Below are positions 21,166 through 33,972 of a stretch of DNA of 64,000 nucleotides, piece by piece. The stretch is taken from positions 1-64,000 of the forward strand of contig MCFE01000288.1 in NCBI GenBank assembly GCA_002104905.1, read 5' to 3'. A program made the translations under genes and the position numbers. The notes under the pieces were generated by a model, which had not been told where the DNA came from, searched no databases, and saw only the letters and a list, made by a program, of their open reading frames with translations. Positions within the stretch are counted from its first letter, which is position 1. The number at the start of each line of letters is the position of its first letter. This DNA comes from Basidiobolus meristosporus CBS 931.73. Lineage: Eukaryota > Basidiobolomycota > Basidiobolomycetes > Basidiobolales > Basidiobolaceae.

Positions 21166-23379
21166 TTGTCACTTTTTGTGAAAATTTTGAATTTTCATCA
21201 AACAACACATCCCTGGACCTGATTAGCTTCTTTGCTTTGGTATTGTAGAGTCTGTATGCTTTACTCTCATTGCAGTAGCCCAAAAATATACATTTTACAC
21301 TTTTTGGCTCAAACTTTAATTCCTTTCTAGGTGGTTTCTTGGCATATGCTCTATACACAAATATTCCAAGATGTTCTGCACTTGGCCCATATCCATAAGA
21401 TGCTTAAAATGGAGTAGAATCACAAAGTATTCTGTTACAACTTCTATCTATAAGGTATACAGCTGTGGCAATAGATTCTGCCCAAATATAATAGGAAAAT
21501 ATTTGAACATGAATCATAGATCTTGCCATATTAATTATTGATCTGTTTGCACATTTTGCTGTGGGGAGTATAGTACAGTAGTCTTGTGCTTTATCCCATG
21601 AGCTTTGCAGATGTGGATGAAGAGTTTTGATGTATATTCTCCACCATTGTCTGGGTGTATTTTTTTGATTTTTTCACCAGTTTCTCTTTCCACCATGGCA
21701 TTAAGCTTCCATAACATATACAGAGTCTCTTCCTTTCTCTCCATGAAGTAGACCCATGTGTATCTTATATAATTGTCAATAAAAGTGATTAAACACCTCA
21801 TGCTGCCTATGCACAAATTGTTCAAAGGTCCACATAGATATGGGTAAATAAGATCAAATTATTTCTTGGTGTTGATTAACCCAGAGCTCTTGAACAGTTG
21901 CCTGGCTTGTTTCCCATATATGCAGGCTTCACAATGCTCTAAATTAGCTGGGGGATCAATTTTTACCCTGGATTTTAGCTGATTTTTGATCATTTTGCAC
22001 AAAAAATCAAAATTGATGTGCCTAAATCTCCTGTGCCAAAGCATTGGTATTTCTTCATTTAAGATATTATGTAGGCTTCTAGATATAACAGAATATAAGT
22101 CAACTTATACAGATTCTTATCTCTGATACCCAAAGTAATATCCGCACCATTTTTATCAGTGATCCAGCATCCAGAATTGTCATAGCTTAAGCTGAGTCCA
22201 TCTGCTGTTGCCTTGCCTACAGAACGTAGGCTCTGGGCTATTTCTGGTACATAATGTACTTCTGTAATGGTCAGTATAAAGCTTCCTTTGCTGCTTCTAA
22301 GGTTACTTAACTAGTTCCCTCTCCCATTGCATCAAGTGTTCTATTGTCACCCAGGAAAACCATGTTGATTGGAATTTCTTGGTATTGGGTGAGAAGTGCT
22401 TCTTGGTGTGTAAAGTGGTGAGATGCTCCGGAGTCAATATACCATGTCTGAGAATACTTATTTGTGGGCATATTTAGTGCAGATATGATTAGTGTATCTT
22501 CAGTTGTTGCAGCATTTCCATATTAAAGATTTTTCTGCTGACTTACTATCACATTCTCATTAGTAGTTGGTATGCCTACAGATTCCATCTCATCCACCAG
22601 CAGGATATTTCTGTTAATTAGATTTTTCATTTCTTCTTCTTGCAGCATCTTAGTAGTATAGAATTTTTGTCTCAGATACATTTTCTTAGCAGCTGAACAT
22701 GACTGGTAGGTGTCTTCTAATTTCTTCTAGGCATTCTTTGCTATTTTTGAGCTTGAGCACTGAATTAGCAATTTGTCTTTAACATTAAGGCAAATGCAGT
22801 TAAAGGCACTTTGTTCTTTCTTCTGGTACTTTAGAGCTTCCTCTCCCACATTTTTAGGAAGGTATTCTTCTCCCATGACAATATCACAAAGGCCTCTTTC
22901 TTGTAGCAGCATCTTCATAATCACCTTCTACACCTGGTAGTTACATCCATCCAGCTTTTCACCAGAGGGAAAAGTTCCATTAATAGCGGTAGTAGGTATT
23001 GCAGGAAGTGACAGCCTGGGGCTTATAGCCTGTTGTAAGAGTCTTCAAGATATTGGCAGTGATTAGGAGAACAAGTAGATTATGTTGTTTTCACTTAATA
23101 ATTTAATGAATGTAAAAGTAGTGTTTATACTTTTGCATGATTGTGGCATAACAAGCATGTAGAATAGGCTCAGGTAGGACCCAAGAACATGTGTGCAGGG
23201 TTTCAGGCTGCCTGAACAGCTTTGAGAGTTTTCATGTTCTGGGTACAAGACATTTTGGTGAGAATTATCCAAGTAAATCCCAACAAGAATATTGGTCAGT
23301 ATTCACTAGGATTTGGAGGTAATGATCTCAGTGACTAAGTTAAGTGAATATTTAGGTGGAAATACAAATTTTTACAACA
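21166..23379 (-). mobile_element. CopA-2, internally deleted copia-like element
   Basis: Minus strand: 5' LTR 23379-23031, gag fragment (about 22924-22540, LLQERGLCDIVMGEE), protease/linker region, GAG-pre-integrase (22044-21859, WHRRFRHINFDFL), integrase core (21825-21535, NGGEYTSKLF) and the integrase C-terminal region (KFEPKSVKCIFLGYCNESK, 21358-21166). Reverse transcriptase, RNase H and the 3' LTR are missing. The frame changes several times. The primer-binding site is GGCTATAAGCCCC, with the gag ATG changed to ATA. Its right LTR abuts plus-strand CopA integrase sequence, so it was inserted into, or joined to, CopA-3. Confidence 0.85.
23031..23379 (-). repeat. 5' LTR of CopA-2
   Basis: 349 bp, TGTTG to CAACA, same orientation and sequence family as 16705-17052. 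Confidence 0.9.
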
Positions 23380-25037
23380 GAATGATGTATTTAACACATA
23401 TATTGATTGTTATACCAGATATATGTAGGTCTACCTATTTCAGAGAGAGGAAAAGGCTCTGTCTAAGCCCAGGAAGTTTAAAACAATGAATATTCAAGAA
23501 ACTGATGCAAAAGCTAAGATATTACACACTGACAATGGAGGAGAACTTTCTTCAAGCCTTATAATCTACTTCCACAAAATTCATGGGAAGAAGCTGGAGT
23601 TTACTGTACTATACTCCCCATTATGAAATGGAATGGCAGAATGTGCAAACAGAGCAATAACCAATGCAGCAGCATCTATGATGCATGATGAGAAATTCCC
23701 CTACAATTTTTGGACAGAATCAGTTTCTACAGCTCTATATCTTGGAATAAGGAGCTATGGCAGAGTAGTTGGAGATTCTACTGCACCTGAGGCATGGTAT
23801 GGATACACGTCAAGTGCAGAACATCTAAGAATAATAGGGTAAACAGCATATGCCCTGAAACTACTTGGATATCAGTCAAAAAATGTAAAATGCATACTTT
23901 TGGGCTACAGCAATGAGAGAAAGGCATACAGACTCTGCAATGCTAAAGGAGAGAAGCTAATCAGGTCCAGGGATGTGTAGTTTGATGATCAGCCACAACA
24001 TTAACAGAAAATGATACTTGACTATGACAAATATCTGATATCACAAATATCCACTGCTGCTATTACTGGAACTTTTCCCTCTGCTGAAAAGTTTGATGGA
24101 TCTAACTACCAAGTGTGGAAGGTGAAGATTGATATGCTGCTACAAGAAAGAGGCCTTTGGGATATTGTCATGGGGAAAGAATACCCTCCTAAAAAAGTGG
24201 GAGAGGAAGCCTTAAAGTACCAGAAGAAAGAATGCAGTGCCTTTAACTACTTTTGCCTTAATGTTAAAGACAAATTGCTAATTCAATGCACAAGAGCAAA
24301 AATGGCAAAGAATGCCTGGAAGGCATTAGAAGAAACTTACAAGTCATGTTCAGCTGCTAAGATAATGTATCTGAGACATAGATTTAATTCACTCAGATCT
24401 GTGTGGACCTATGCAAAATTTATCCTTAGGTGTTACAAAGTATTAGATCACTTTTATTTATGATTATACAAGATACATGGGGTCTACTTCATTGAGAGAA
24501 AACAAGAAGCTCTGTATAAGCTTAGGGAGTTTGGAGTCATGGTGGAGAGAGCAACTGGTGAAAAAATCAGAAAATATGCTCTGACAAAGATTGAGAATAG
24601 ACCTCAAAACTCTTCATCCACTTCTTCACACTTCATGGGATAAAGCAAGAGACTACTGTACCATACTCCCCACAGCTAAATGGAGTAGCAAAGCATGCCA
24701 ACAAATCAATAAATGATATGGCAAGATCTATGTTCCATACTCAATAATTATCCTGTAACTATTAGAAGGAATTAGTTGCCACAGCAGTATACCTTAAAAA
24801 TAGGAGTTGTAACAGAGTACATTGTGATTCTACTCTTTTTGAAGCATGGTATGGATACAGGCCAAGTGCATAACCTTTGAGAATATTTGGGTGTACAACA
24901 TATGCCAAGATACTGCCCAGATATTGGTCAAAACTTGAGCCACAGAGTATAAATGCATATATTTAGACTACTGCAATAAGAGTAAAGCATACAGACTCTA
25001 CAATGCCAAAGCAAAGAAGCTAATCAAGTCCAGTGAT

Positions 25038-26560
25038 GTGTTGTTTGATGAAAATTCAAAGTCTTCACAAAAAAAGACATACAATCATGACAAAAATCAG
25101 ATCTCAAGTCCACCTATTGTCAGGATTGGATCAAAGCAAAACATTGAAAATTTTTCCACTCCAGATAGCTCTACAACCATAGTGCAGCCTGAATCAGTGA
25201 CTAGGAATATCCCAGCAGTGATTATGCTAGTATCAAATGCCTGGTGATCCAACCAGACAAGAAATAGTCCAGATTAGTGTATCAATGAGGATACAAACTT
25301 AGCCTATGCCTATCCAGTCCATACTGATGGGCTCCAGAGTGTAGAAGAGGCCTTAAATAGCCCTCAGGTAAAGCTGTGGAGATCAGCAATGACTGAGGAA
25401 TATCAGGCCCTAATGGAAAATCAAACTTCGACTTAGTCAGATTAGCATTCAACCAAAAATCAATTGGATGCAGATGGGTCTTCAAGACAAAATACAAGGC
25501 TGATGGTACAATTGCAAGATACAAAGCAAAAATTGTGGCCAACAGATACCCTCAAGAAAAATGCCTAGACTGTACTGAGACCTTTGCATAAATAGCCAAG
25601 TTTAATTCTATCAGATTGATATTGGCTATTGCAACCAAATATAAGTTTTTACTCATCAAATGGATATAAAAACTGCATTTTTAGATGGAAAATTGGTGAG
25701 GATGTGTATATGAGCCAGCCTGAGGGGATTGTGGACCAAGATGACTCCCATTTGGTCTGCAAGCTAAAAAAATCTATATATGGTCCCAAGCAATCACCAA
25801 GAGCCTGCAAATGCAACAAAGATACTTATTTGGAATCTCCAAGTTTCATAAAGAGTATTGCTGACTACAGTAAATACTATAGGCCAGATAGAGCAAATTC
25901 AGTTCTTTCAGCACTATATGTAGTGGATCTTATTATAGCCACTAATAACTTAGAAATACAAGGAGAGACTAAATCCAGCCTATCTAAAGAGTTCAAGATG
26001 TCCAATCTAGGGAGACTCAGTAACTACTTAGGGATAAAGTTTACCATAGTCAGAGGTACACAGAATACCACCCTAAGCCAAGCTCAGTATGTCACAATAT
26101 ACTAAAGAAGTAGTAATTGGAAGACTGTAAACTGGCAGCTACCCCAATGGAGACAAACCTTAACTTGGTCAAAACTCTAACAAATGAAGAGAGCTTAGTG
26201 CCATCTGGAAGCCCTGACTTTCCTTATCAATCTATGGCTGACAGTTGGATGTGTATCTTACCTGGAACATGTCCAGATATCTTGTATTCAGTAGAAGTTG
26301 TCAGCCAGCATAATCAGAACTATGGATCTGATCATATTCCAGTAGTAAAGCAGATTTCAAGATATCTAAAAGGAACTGCTGATATCTGCTTAAGATACAC
26401 TTATAAGAAATCAGAACAGGATCTTGTGGGATACTCTCATGCTGATTGGGGACAAAATTTGGAAGACAGAAGATCAACCACAGGACTTCTATATAGGATA
26501 GCTCAGTCAGCTTAGATTACTGTCCTACAGATGAAACAATTGCAGACATACTTACTAAAC
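25038..26560 (+). pseudogene. CopA-3 reverse transcriptase and RNase H remnant
   Basis: Reads with several frame changes and stops. RT landmarks: SIGCRWVFKTKYKADGT near 25460, a region where YVDDLI has become YVVDLIIATN (about 25918), MSNLGRLSNYLGIKF and MEDCKLAATPMETN. RNase H landmarks: YSHADWGQNLEDRRSTTG (about 26434) and the terminal ADILTKPLARDKF (about 26543). The catalytic YVDD is damaged, so the enzyme is dead. Confidence 0.85.
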
Positions 26561-26636
26561 CATTAGCTAGAGACAAGTTTGAATTTCTTGGGTAAAAAAT
26601 GGAAATGGTGAGTATGATCTTTCAGTTGAGTGGGAG

Positions 26637-26983
26637 TGTTGTGAAATCTGCAATCCCACCTAAATATTAACTCAGGCAAGTTGGTTATATTGTTACCTCC
26701 AAATCCTAGAGAATACTTGCCAAAATTCTTGTTGGGATTTACTTGGACTATTTTCACCAAATGGCAGGTACCCAGAATGTGAGAACTCTCCAAGTTGCTC
26801 AAACAGCCCTGTACCCTGCACACATGTTCTTGGGACCTTCCTCAATCTATTCTACATGTTTTAATGCCAAGAACATGTAAAAGTGTAAATACTACTTTTA
26901 CATTCAATAAATTATTAAGGGAAAACCACATAATCTACTTGTTGTCCAAATCACCTCCAATACTTCAACATTCTTACAATAAC
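26637..26983 (+). repeat. 3' LTR of CopA-3
   Basis: 347 bp, TGTTGTG to ATAACA, in plus orientation; it starts directly after GAGTGGGAG. Confidence 0.9.
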
Positions 26984-27052
26984 ATCAAAATGGAATGGCA
27001 GAATGTGCAAACAGATGCATAACTGAAGTGGTAAATCTATGATCCTTGAACA

Positions 27053-27403
27053 TGTTGTGTTATTCTGAGGAGTATTGGAAGTGATGTGGAGAGCTAGATA
27101 ATATACATGGTTTTCACTTGTAGATTTATTGATCAAAAGTATGGTATTTTTACTTCTGATAAAGTAGAGCAAACAAACATGTAGAGTTTGCTAAGGAAGG
27201 TCCCAAGAATATGTGTGCAAAGTTTGGGGGCTTTTGGACAACTTCAGGAAAGATCATCATCAGGGCACCTGATAATTTGGTGAAAATATTCAAAGTAAAT
27301 CCCAACAAGAAATTTGGTCATTGCAGAATGCTAATCAAAGAATAAGATCTATGTTACTAAGCTAGCATAAATATTTTCTAGTGACAACTTAATAATTACA
27401 ACA
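27053..27403 (-). repeat. Divergent CopA-type LTR
   Basis: 351 bp, TGTTGTG to ACAACA, with CTCCCACTC on its right edge, which is the polypurine tract of a minus-strand element. It shares blocks such as GTATTGGAAGTGAT and CATGTAGAGTTTGC with CopA LTRs but is clearly a separate subfamily. The element body to the right cannot be followed. Confidence 0.75.
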
Positions 27404-30400
27404 CTCCCACTCAAAAAAATAATCATGAGTAATAAATATCTATTGAGAGTGTGCCATCTGTAACAAGTGTTGTGGTGGTGTAGAGGTACTCCTGAGAGCA
27501 GCTACACAAATCAAGGTGTGTGAGGTGTCAGATGGGTGCAATAACCTCTGGGTCTAAATTGCTGGTGTCTTTGTCAATATGTCACTTTGGTAGAACCTCC
27601 GGCTTCTCTAGCTTCCTAGGTACTCCAAGTGTCTCCATAGGCCTCTGTGTGTCTTGTACACTACCCTGAAAAGCTCCTTCATGGCAGGTCTGAGATGTAC
27701 TGTTGAAGGCAGGTGCAGTGATCATCTACTAATCAATAAGGTAGAAGTGTTACTGATGGAAGGGATGATTTATTGATGAGGGATTGCTTTCCCTTAAATA
27801 CTTTTCCTGATTGCCAAGTGATTACTAATGACAAGGTTCTAGAAGATTCTAGGTATCAGTGGAATTCTTGATGACATCACTATGAGCTAAAAATATACCA
27901 AGAATGTCCTGGAAGGTTCTAAAAGGTACAGCACAATCAACCAATCATGAATCAGTAGTCTGAAACCTGTGCAACATAGAAATACCATATATGGTATTGA
28001 GATGGTAGGGATGGTAACACAGACCTAGGTCATGTGTCACGGGTACTGACGCAGGTATTTGCCTTATGTATGTACATGTACTGATCACAAAGCCAAATAA
28101 CATATGGGAAAACTAATGCTAATAACTAATCAGGGTAAACATCATATGGGGATAATACCAATAATATGGGCAAAAGAAGAATGGGATAATACTGATAAGA
28201 TAAAATATGGATAAGTATATCATAATGACTCTAGGAATAAACTTGTCTGTGGGAGGTATGTTTACCCTACCACAGCATATAAGACTTAGCTGTGTTGCAT
28301 ACTGGACTAGTATATTATCCAACAGCATATACATTTGTATTCAACTTATTTGAAGAAGAAAAACTTGTAACTCAATGTGCATATCTACTTAATTGTGTCC
28401 CTAAATATCCAAATGATCTGAGAAAAATACTAATCATTAGTTTTGATCAGTTGTACAAGATTGAATAATGCTCTAAGCACAATTGTCAGATTGTAATACT
28501 GATATATAGCCTCTGGGCTATCCAATGCTTTGTATTTGAGCAAAATTAACTTGCTTTTGGTCAAGTTAAGGGTTTTTCATTTACAGCAGATCCAGAGTTT
28601 CCTTATTTCTGGGCAAAAGTCTAATACATTTAGACAACTTCACTGTATGTCCATATTTGGCTTGGGGACAGTTACTTCCATTGTATAGACTCTATATGAG
28701 GTAAAAAATGACCTATATTGGACCAAGTTAAGGTTTAGTCATTTATGCCTGATCCAGATTATCTTCATTTCATGGCACAGCAGTATATACAAACATGGCC
28801 AAAAAATTATTTTTTGCTCAGCTCTGAGCTGGGATGGGCTGCTCCCACCTGAGCCATGTTGGTTTAGTGGTTCAGATTCACAAAAAAGATCTAGAGTGGT
28901 CATCTTTGTCTTCCTTAAGTAGCATAACTTTTATGGACTGATTACTTCATTTGCAGTAGATTCAAAGTCCACTTGCTTCTTGATTTACCCAGTTTGGTAT
29001 CAGAAAGTACAATTGTTTGTTTGGTAGCTACTTTTAGAGTGCTTTGATACCACTGCTTTTGTCTTATCAGAATATACTTGTGGAGTAGATGCTGGTGCTT
29101 TTCCAGAAGTGAGATTCTCCTTGACAACGGCTTTGATCATTCTTATTCTCCTGATAGTTATTTTCAACCTTGAGCATGGTTTGCAAGACTAACTGATCTT
29201 CTCAGTGTTTTCAGAATCCATCAAAACTATTGGGTTAATCCTTGCACCTTTTTCCTTCAGATCCATTGACAGCAGACATCAAGACTTCTGCATCAAATAA
29301 TCTGCACTGATATATACTAAAGTATCTAACAGATCCTGTTGAAGGATCAAGGCTCTTCTGGGGCTTCTGGCTTGAGGACTTTGTACAAGATGCTCTATGG
29401 AGCATATCTGCATTGTCAGTAAGTCCAAATATAGCCTACATAGACTTTGGTTCCATTTAGGAAGTACCCTAATTTGAGTAGTAGTGTTTTCCCATTTTTC
29501 TTCTTTTTCTTTTTCTGCTGATGATCCAAGGGAAATTCCATTTGTGGGATGATTCTGGACTTCCTTACAGGTGGGACCATGGTGCATATGTACATGGAAG
29601 ACCTCATGACATCATTTGTCCAGAATATTTGACTATTTGAGAGTAATATAGTCTAAATCAGCATCCACTTAGATCAATCATAACTTGTTATAGAGTTGTC
29701 CAAATTTGATCATATAAGCTGCATTTGCAAGCTAGTTTCATCAGTGCTTCAGTATCAGACTTCAATAAATCAGCTCATTGAGTTGCAGAGCTTGACAGTG
29801 ACTTGATCAATCACAATTCTTCTGCTCTGATCCAGAGTATCAAATGTCACCAAGTGTTTTTTCCCACTGTAATAAGTGATATATATATAGCAAGTATAAA
29901 GTACTATGTTATCTTCTGAGTGGCTTGCTGTTTTATACTCTAATTAGGCTTGCAATCACTTGCTTCACTATCTTTGGCTGGTGGTAGAATCTTCTTGAGT
30001 TGATTTAGCTAAATTTGTACAATACTTTCTCCCACTGCTTTGGAAATTAAACAAAGTGATAGTATGTCTAGCAGCTCCATATTTGGCTCCTGGTACATTG
30101 ATTTCAGTATCAAAATACTTGATACAAATAAAGCCTTCTTCAATTGGATGGTGTAGTGCATATCCATACTCCAGGTGGATATATATGTATTATATATCAT
30201 TAGGATCCTTACAACTCAGGGAGCTTGTCGCTGATATCTTTTTCCATTGATAAGTAGTCCAAAATGGTGGTTAACAGCTCCAGTATTTGCATTCACAGTC
30301 TTATTTTGAGTGGCAACAGATTTGGTAAAATCTTTTTCTGGCAATCATTCAGTGATGATCTGTTTTTTTTTGCAATTCAGGATAATATTCTATCCCAAAG

Positions 30401-30556
30401 CTTGTCTAACAGTTAGTTGAGGTCATATAAATACATCTGGCAATATATTTCAATGTAGATCTAAACTCTTGTTCTGATGTCATTAAAATTTCTGTTTGGC
30501 CACCAGAACCTTCTGGAACACCATGATTAGTAATCACTTTGCCAGTGACAAGAGTA

Positions 30557-30990
30557 TAGCCAGAGATTGGTATGTATTACAGATGATAGGAAGCCAAGGA
30601 ATGGAGTGCTTAGCAGAAACCAAAAGCTCTGCAATGCAATTTTCAGTTATTTCAGATTGAGAGTAGAGCATACATATGGTTATCTAAAGAAATTCAGCAT
30701 ATTAGGAGGTAAATACAGTGGAAAGTCATATATAGGAAGAAACAGAAGAATAGGTAAAATAGTGAAGATACTTATTAATGTACAGTATACTCATGCAAGA
30801 AGATGTCCACTGAGAGCATTAGGTCTGGAGCATTATGAAGAGTAAATAAAGCAAGGAAAGCACTGTTCCAAGCAAAATATGTAAGATTGTTTAAAGATAC
30901 CAGTGACTGTATCCTACCTCTGGCATAATGGTAGGAATCAGGGTTGCAGGTGGTGCTGTAAAGTGTCAGATTGATCCAGCATGGTGATGA
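30557..30990 (+). pseudogene. Harb-4, C-terminal fragment of a Harbinger-like transposase
   Basis: Encodes the last ~90 residues of the same transposase as at 44384-45268: RKPRNGVLSRNQKLCN, the catalytic Glu motif RVEHTYGYLKKF, RIGKIVKILIN and LEHYEE before a stop. Sequence after the stop still matches the noncoding end of Harb-1 to about 30990 and then stops. The two catalytic Asp residues are absent. Confidence 0.85.
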
Positions 30991-31435
30991 AAAAGTCCAA
31001 GGGAGAGATACATCCAACACTTCTCAAGTATTTTGTGTGTGGGGTGCTCACTGGGTGCAATAGCCTCTGGCAAAAGCTTGCTAGGAATGCTTGGGTTCTG
31101 TCTCTAATCCAATGTGATGGGGAATAAAGCCACAAGCTTATAAAGGGAAAGCTATTGAGTTACAATCCCAAACTTAGTTGCCGTCTCAGCAAAAGTATGT
31201 ACTGGGCTCAGCTTCCTTTGTGATGACAGTGTACTAAAGCTTCCAAAGTCTACACCACTGTAAACTTTACCAGCAGGGACTTGATAAGAATGCAGCTACA
31301 GTCAATAGTTATAGAGACAGAAAAGTATATTTGCCTGTACCAGAACAAACTTGGGGAAGAACCAAATATGGTATAAAGTACCTACTCTGAGTAATCCTCA
31401 CAAGTAGGGCCTCCAAGGTCAGTTGGTTGTCAGCA

Positions 31436-31745
31436 CAGTTTCCTGAGAGTGTCCTGTGGTCCAGGATTGGAAGTTCAGGTAGCAGCAGGTAGCAGTGATT
31501 ATGCTAATCAACAAGTTTGTATATTAATAAAAGGGATGATGATTTATTATTAAGGGATTGCCCCCCTTATATACCAGTTGGCTGTTTGTGCAGTCTCCAG
31601 GGAGTGTGATGTGGTCAAAGGTTGGAGTTCAGGTAGCAGTAGTCAGCAGTGATCACACTAATCAGCAAGCTGGTATATTGATATAAGATGCAATGATTTA
31701 TTGTTGAGGGATTGCCTTCCTTATCTATTTTTCTCACTGGAAAAG
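31436..31745 (+). repeat. Tandem duplication of about 155 bp inside the CopC terminal repeat
   Basis: 31436-31590 and 31591-31745 share the order CAGT(T/C)TCC-GGGAGTG, GTTCAGGTAGCAG, GCTAATCA(A/G)CAAG and a GATTTATT-GGGATTGCC block. This suggests a partial LTR duplication. Confidence 0.65.
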
Positions 31746-32194
31746 TGATTCCAAATCATGGTGTCCCAGAAGGTTCTGGTGGCCAAATAGAAATCTTAAT
31801 GACATCAGAATGAGCTAAGAATGCTTAAAGTAGGTGCCAGAAGGTTCTAAAAGGCACAGCACACCCAACAAATCAGGAATCAGTACTCTGAAGTCTGTGT
31901 AACATAGGGATAACATATATGGCAGGGAAATGATAGTGATGGTGACACGGTTTGGTATTGTATTATGGGTACTGGCATGGGTACCTGCCTGGTATAGAAG
32001 TACTTTCATCACATGATCTTACATAAAGTGAGGGATAAGCTATGTATAAGGTAAGCAGGTAGGATAGTCAGCCGGCTTACAGGATAGTATTGATGAAGTG
32101 AGACCAATGGGACAAAACTAAAATAAGGGTAGTAGAAAAATATGGAAGTAGAAAATATGGGAATGAGCACATCTGTCAGAGGGTGTCACTGTGA

Positions 32195-33385
32195 TCCCAC
32201 TACAGTGCAAAACTACCAGAACTCACCAAACTGCTCATTTAGACACATGTTCATTGGAGCAGGCCAAGTTGTGTAAGCATTTACATCACATTAGACTCAG
32301 CTGTGGGCTATGCTACTGCATCAAGTTGCACCTACATGTGCTGGCACACCTGATGATCAGCAAGTTACTTCTGGTGAGCTGACTGATAATAACCCACATG
32401 AAGTGTCTTCACCACCAGAGCCTTTGGCAAGTAAAAGAACATGTCTGCAAGTGGCACTTTAAGCTGATTCTGTTATTTTGTCTGGAGCAGTTCAGCATGG
32501 CCAGGCTCCAGCATTGCACTCATCAACTAGGAGGCAAAATACTGACTACAAGCATGCAAGTAGCCAAGATGATAGTCAACAAGGAAGTGGTTCAGGTGTG
32601 CAAAGTCAATCACCACCAATTGCTTCAGCAGTAATTCTTATGAGAAAAATGTCTAGGAGAAAATGAAGCAATTGCGTTGAATTGTTACCATTTGTCATGA
32701 TCCAAGTAATACATTTTCTTTGCAACCCTAATTGAGCCATTGCAAATCAATGAGCACTAAATCTATGTTATAAGTGATATCAAGGTTGTCTGACATCTGA
32801 GACAGTGCCCCTAAAATAAACACCCTGCATATGTATATATCATCTGTAACTCCAGTGCAGCCAGTTGATCTGATTTGCACCTACACAATTGGTTGTGTGC
32901 TTGCTACATGACCTTGTCCAAAAACCAAGATCATAGATTTACTTGCTCAATGGGCAAAATGAGATATTGGATGGTGAATCAAGTAGCTAATGTATTGGTC
33001 AATAAGGCAATGGGGTGCTAACACCTTCAGGATACTGTTAGACCAATCAGCCATTGACATAGCATCCAACTGGAGTGATTGTAACCAGAATAGTAAGTAC
33101 AAGTGTAGTCTATAGTTTGATATGCATTTATCTCTATATACGTTAAAGAAACATATAAAAGTACCAGATTTTACCTACTGCAATAATGGTATCCAAATGT
33201 GCATATGATACAAACATTGCTAGTTAACACAATTGTTGGTGCCATCCTAATGGTGTCAGATAGTGCAATATTGTCTAAGAGCAATCTTCCCTACTGGTAT
33301 CTACAATACCACACCAAATTGTTCTTTGTGACCATCAATTGTGCCACACACTCTGGCATGGTACAATGGAACAGGTCATATATGT
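32195..33385 (+). mobile_element. Harb-5, remnant of the ORF2 end of a Harbinger-like element
   Basis: Begins abruptly inside the accessory gene (same line as Harb-3 from about 46410), runs through its C-terminus (PSRRKQN-like tail, KMSRRK before a stop at 32664) and the 3' noncoding part, and ends with TGGCATGGTACAATGGAACA, the ORF2-side terminus of Harb-2 and Harb-3. Many positions that are CG in Harb-3 are TG or CA here. Confidence 0.8.
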
Positions 33386-33925
33386 GGGTTATTACTGACT
33401 GTACTTGGTAGTTGTGCAAGGTTGTAGGTCAAGTCAGTACCACTTGGCTCAGAATAGCTTCCAATAGAAGGTAGCAAGGTAATAAAGACTAATGTTTATT
33501 ATATTGAAATTTGTCCCTTTCAACTTGTCTCAATTGTATATATATATCTCACTGAGAGGGGCTCAGATGATAGACAATGTGTTACATAGTAGGGGTGTGA
33601 GCACCTTCCTATCATGGTAAGTCTTCTAACTGGGTAAGGACAGGAATAGGAGGAAGGGTGTATCAGGGACTTATTGGGAGGATACTGAGGAGACTTTAGA
33701 TAGGTCTCTGGGGGAATTTTTGGGTAATGAGTGGGTTTTACATTTAGCACTCACATATTCTGGGGGTTAAGAGGAAGCTTTGTCCTTGAGCTTTTATGGC
33801 TAACTTGCTTCTCCAGGGTTGCTTTGTTTATGGAGCATGGGAAGTCACAATAGTACCATTGTTGGCTAACACTTTCAAGGGGATTTCAGGTGTATAACTG
33901 ATACCATTTAGAGGCAGAGTGGGAT
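33386..33925. other. Unassigned AT-rich DNA
   Basis: No gene recognised. Contains ATATATATAT runs and an AATAAAGACTAATG stretch that could be LTR-like, but no second copy was found in the window. Confidence 0.4.
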
Positions 33926-33972
33926 GTGGCATTTTGCCTCCTAGTTGTTGAGTCCAATGCTGCAGCTTGGCC

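Larger units (their letters stand above)
23380..26983 (+). mobile_element. CopA-3, mosaic copia-like element
   Basis: Plus-strand CopA sequence in scrambled order: an integrase stretch (23380-23990, ends with a YSNERKAYRLCNAKG-like tail), then a gag start (24011-24375, FDGSNYQVWKVK), then integrase again from about 24385, reverse transcriptase, RNase H, a polypurine tract (GAGTGGGAG at 26628) and the 3' LTR. The gag-to-integrase jump near 24380 is an internal deletion, and the first integrase stretch is probably an older copy. All parts carry stops. At 26984-27052 a further scrap of plus-strand integrase (NGMAECANRC) follows the LTR. Confidence 0.8.
27404..32190 (-). mobile_element. CopC, very decayed copia-like element with direct terminal repeats
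   Basis: Two related direct repeats of roughly 550-600 bp bracket this stretch, about 27720-28263 and about 31650-32190 (shared blocks: GATGATTTATTGATGAGGGA, AAGGTTCTAAAAGG(T/C)ACAGCA, GACATCA-ATGAGCTAA). They look like old LTRs. The interior on the minus strand has only faint coding traces, including NTGAVNHHF near 30280 and IQLKKALFVSSI near 30140, which resemble a copia protease and the strand after it. Frames are broken everywhere. It also contains a Harbinger transposase scrap at 30557-30990. Exact ends and strand are uncertain. Confidence 0.45.

Noticed and set aside
28264-30200. Several 60-100 codon frames on the minus strand as host genes
   Set aside because: They lie between decayed terminal repeats, share no frame, and show only faint copia-like traces.
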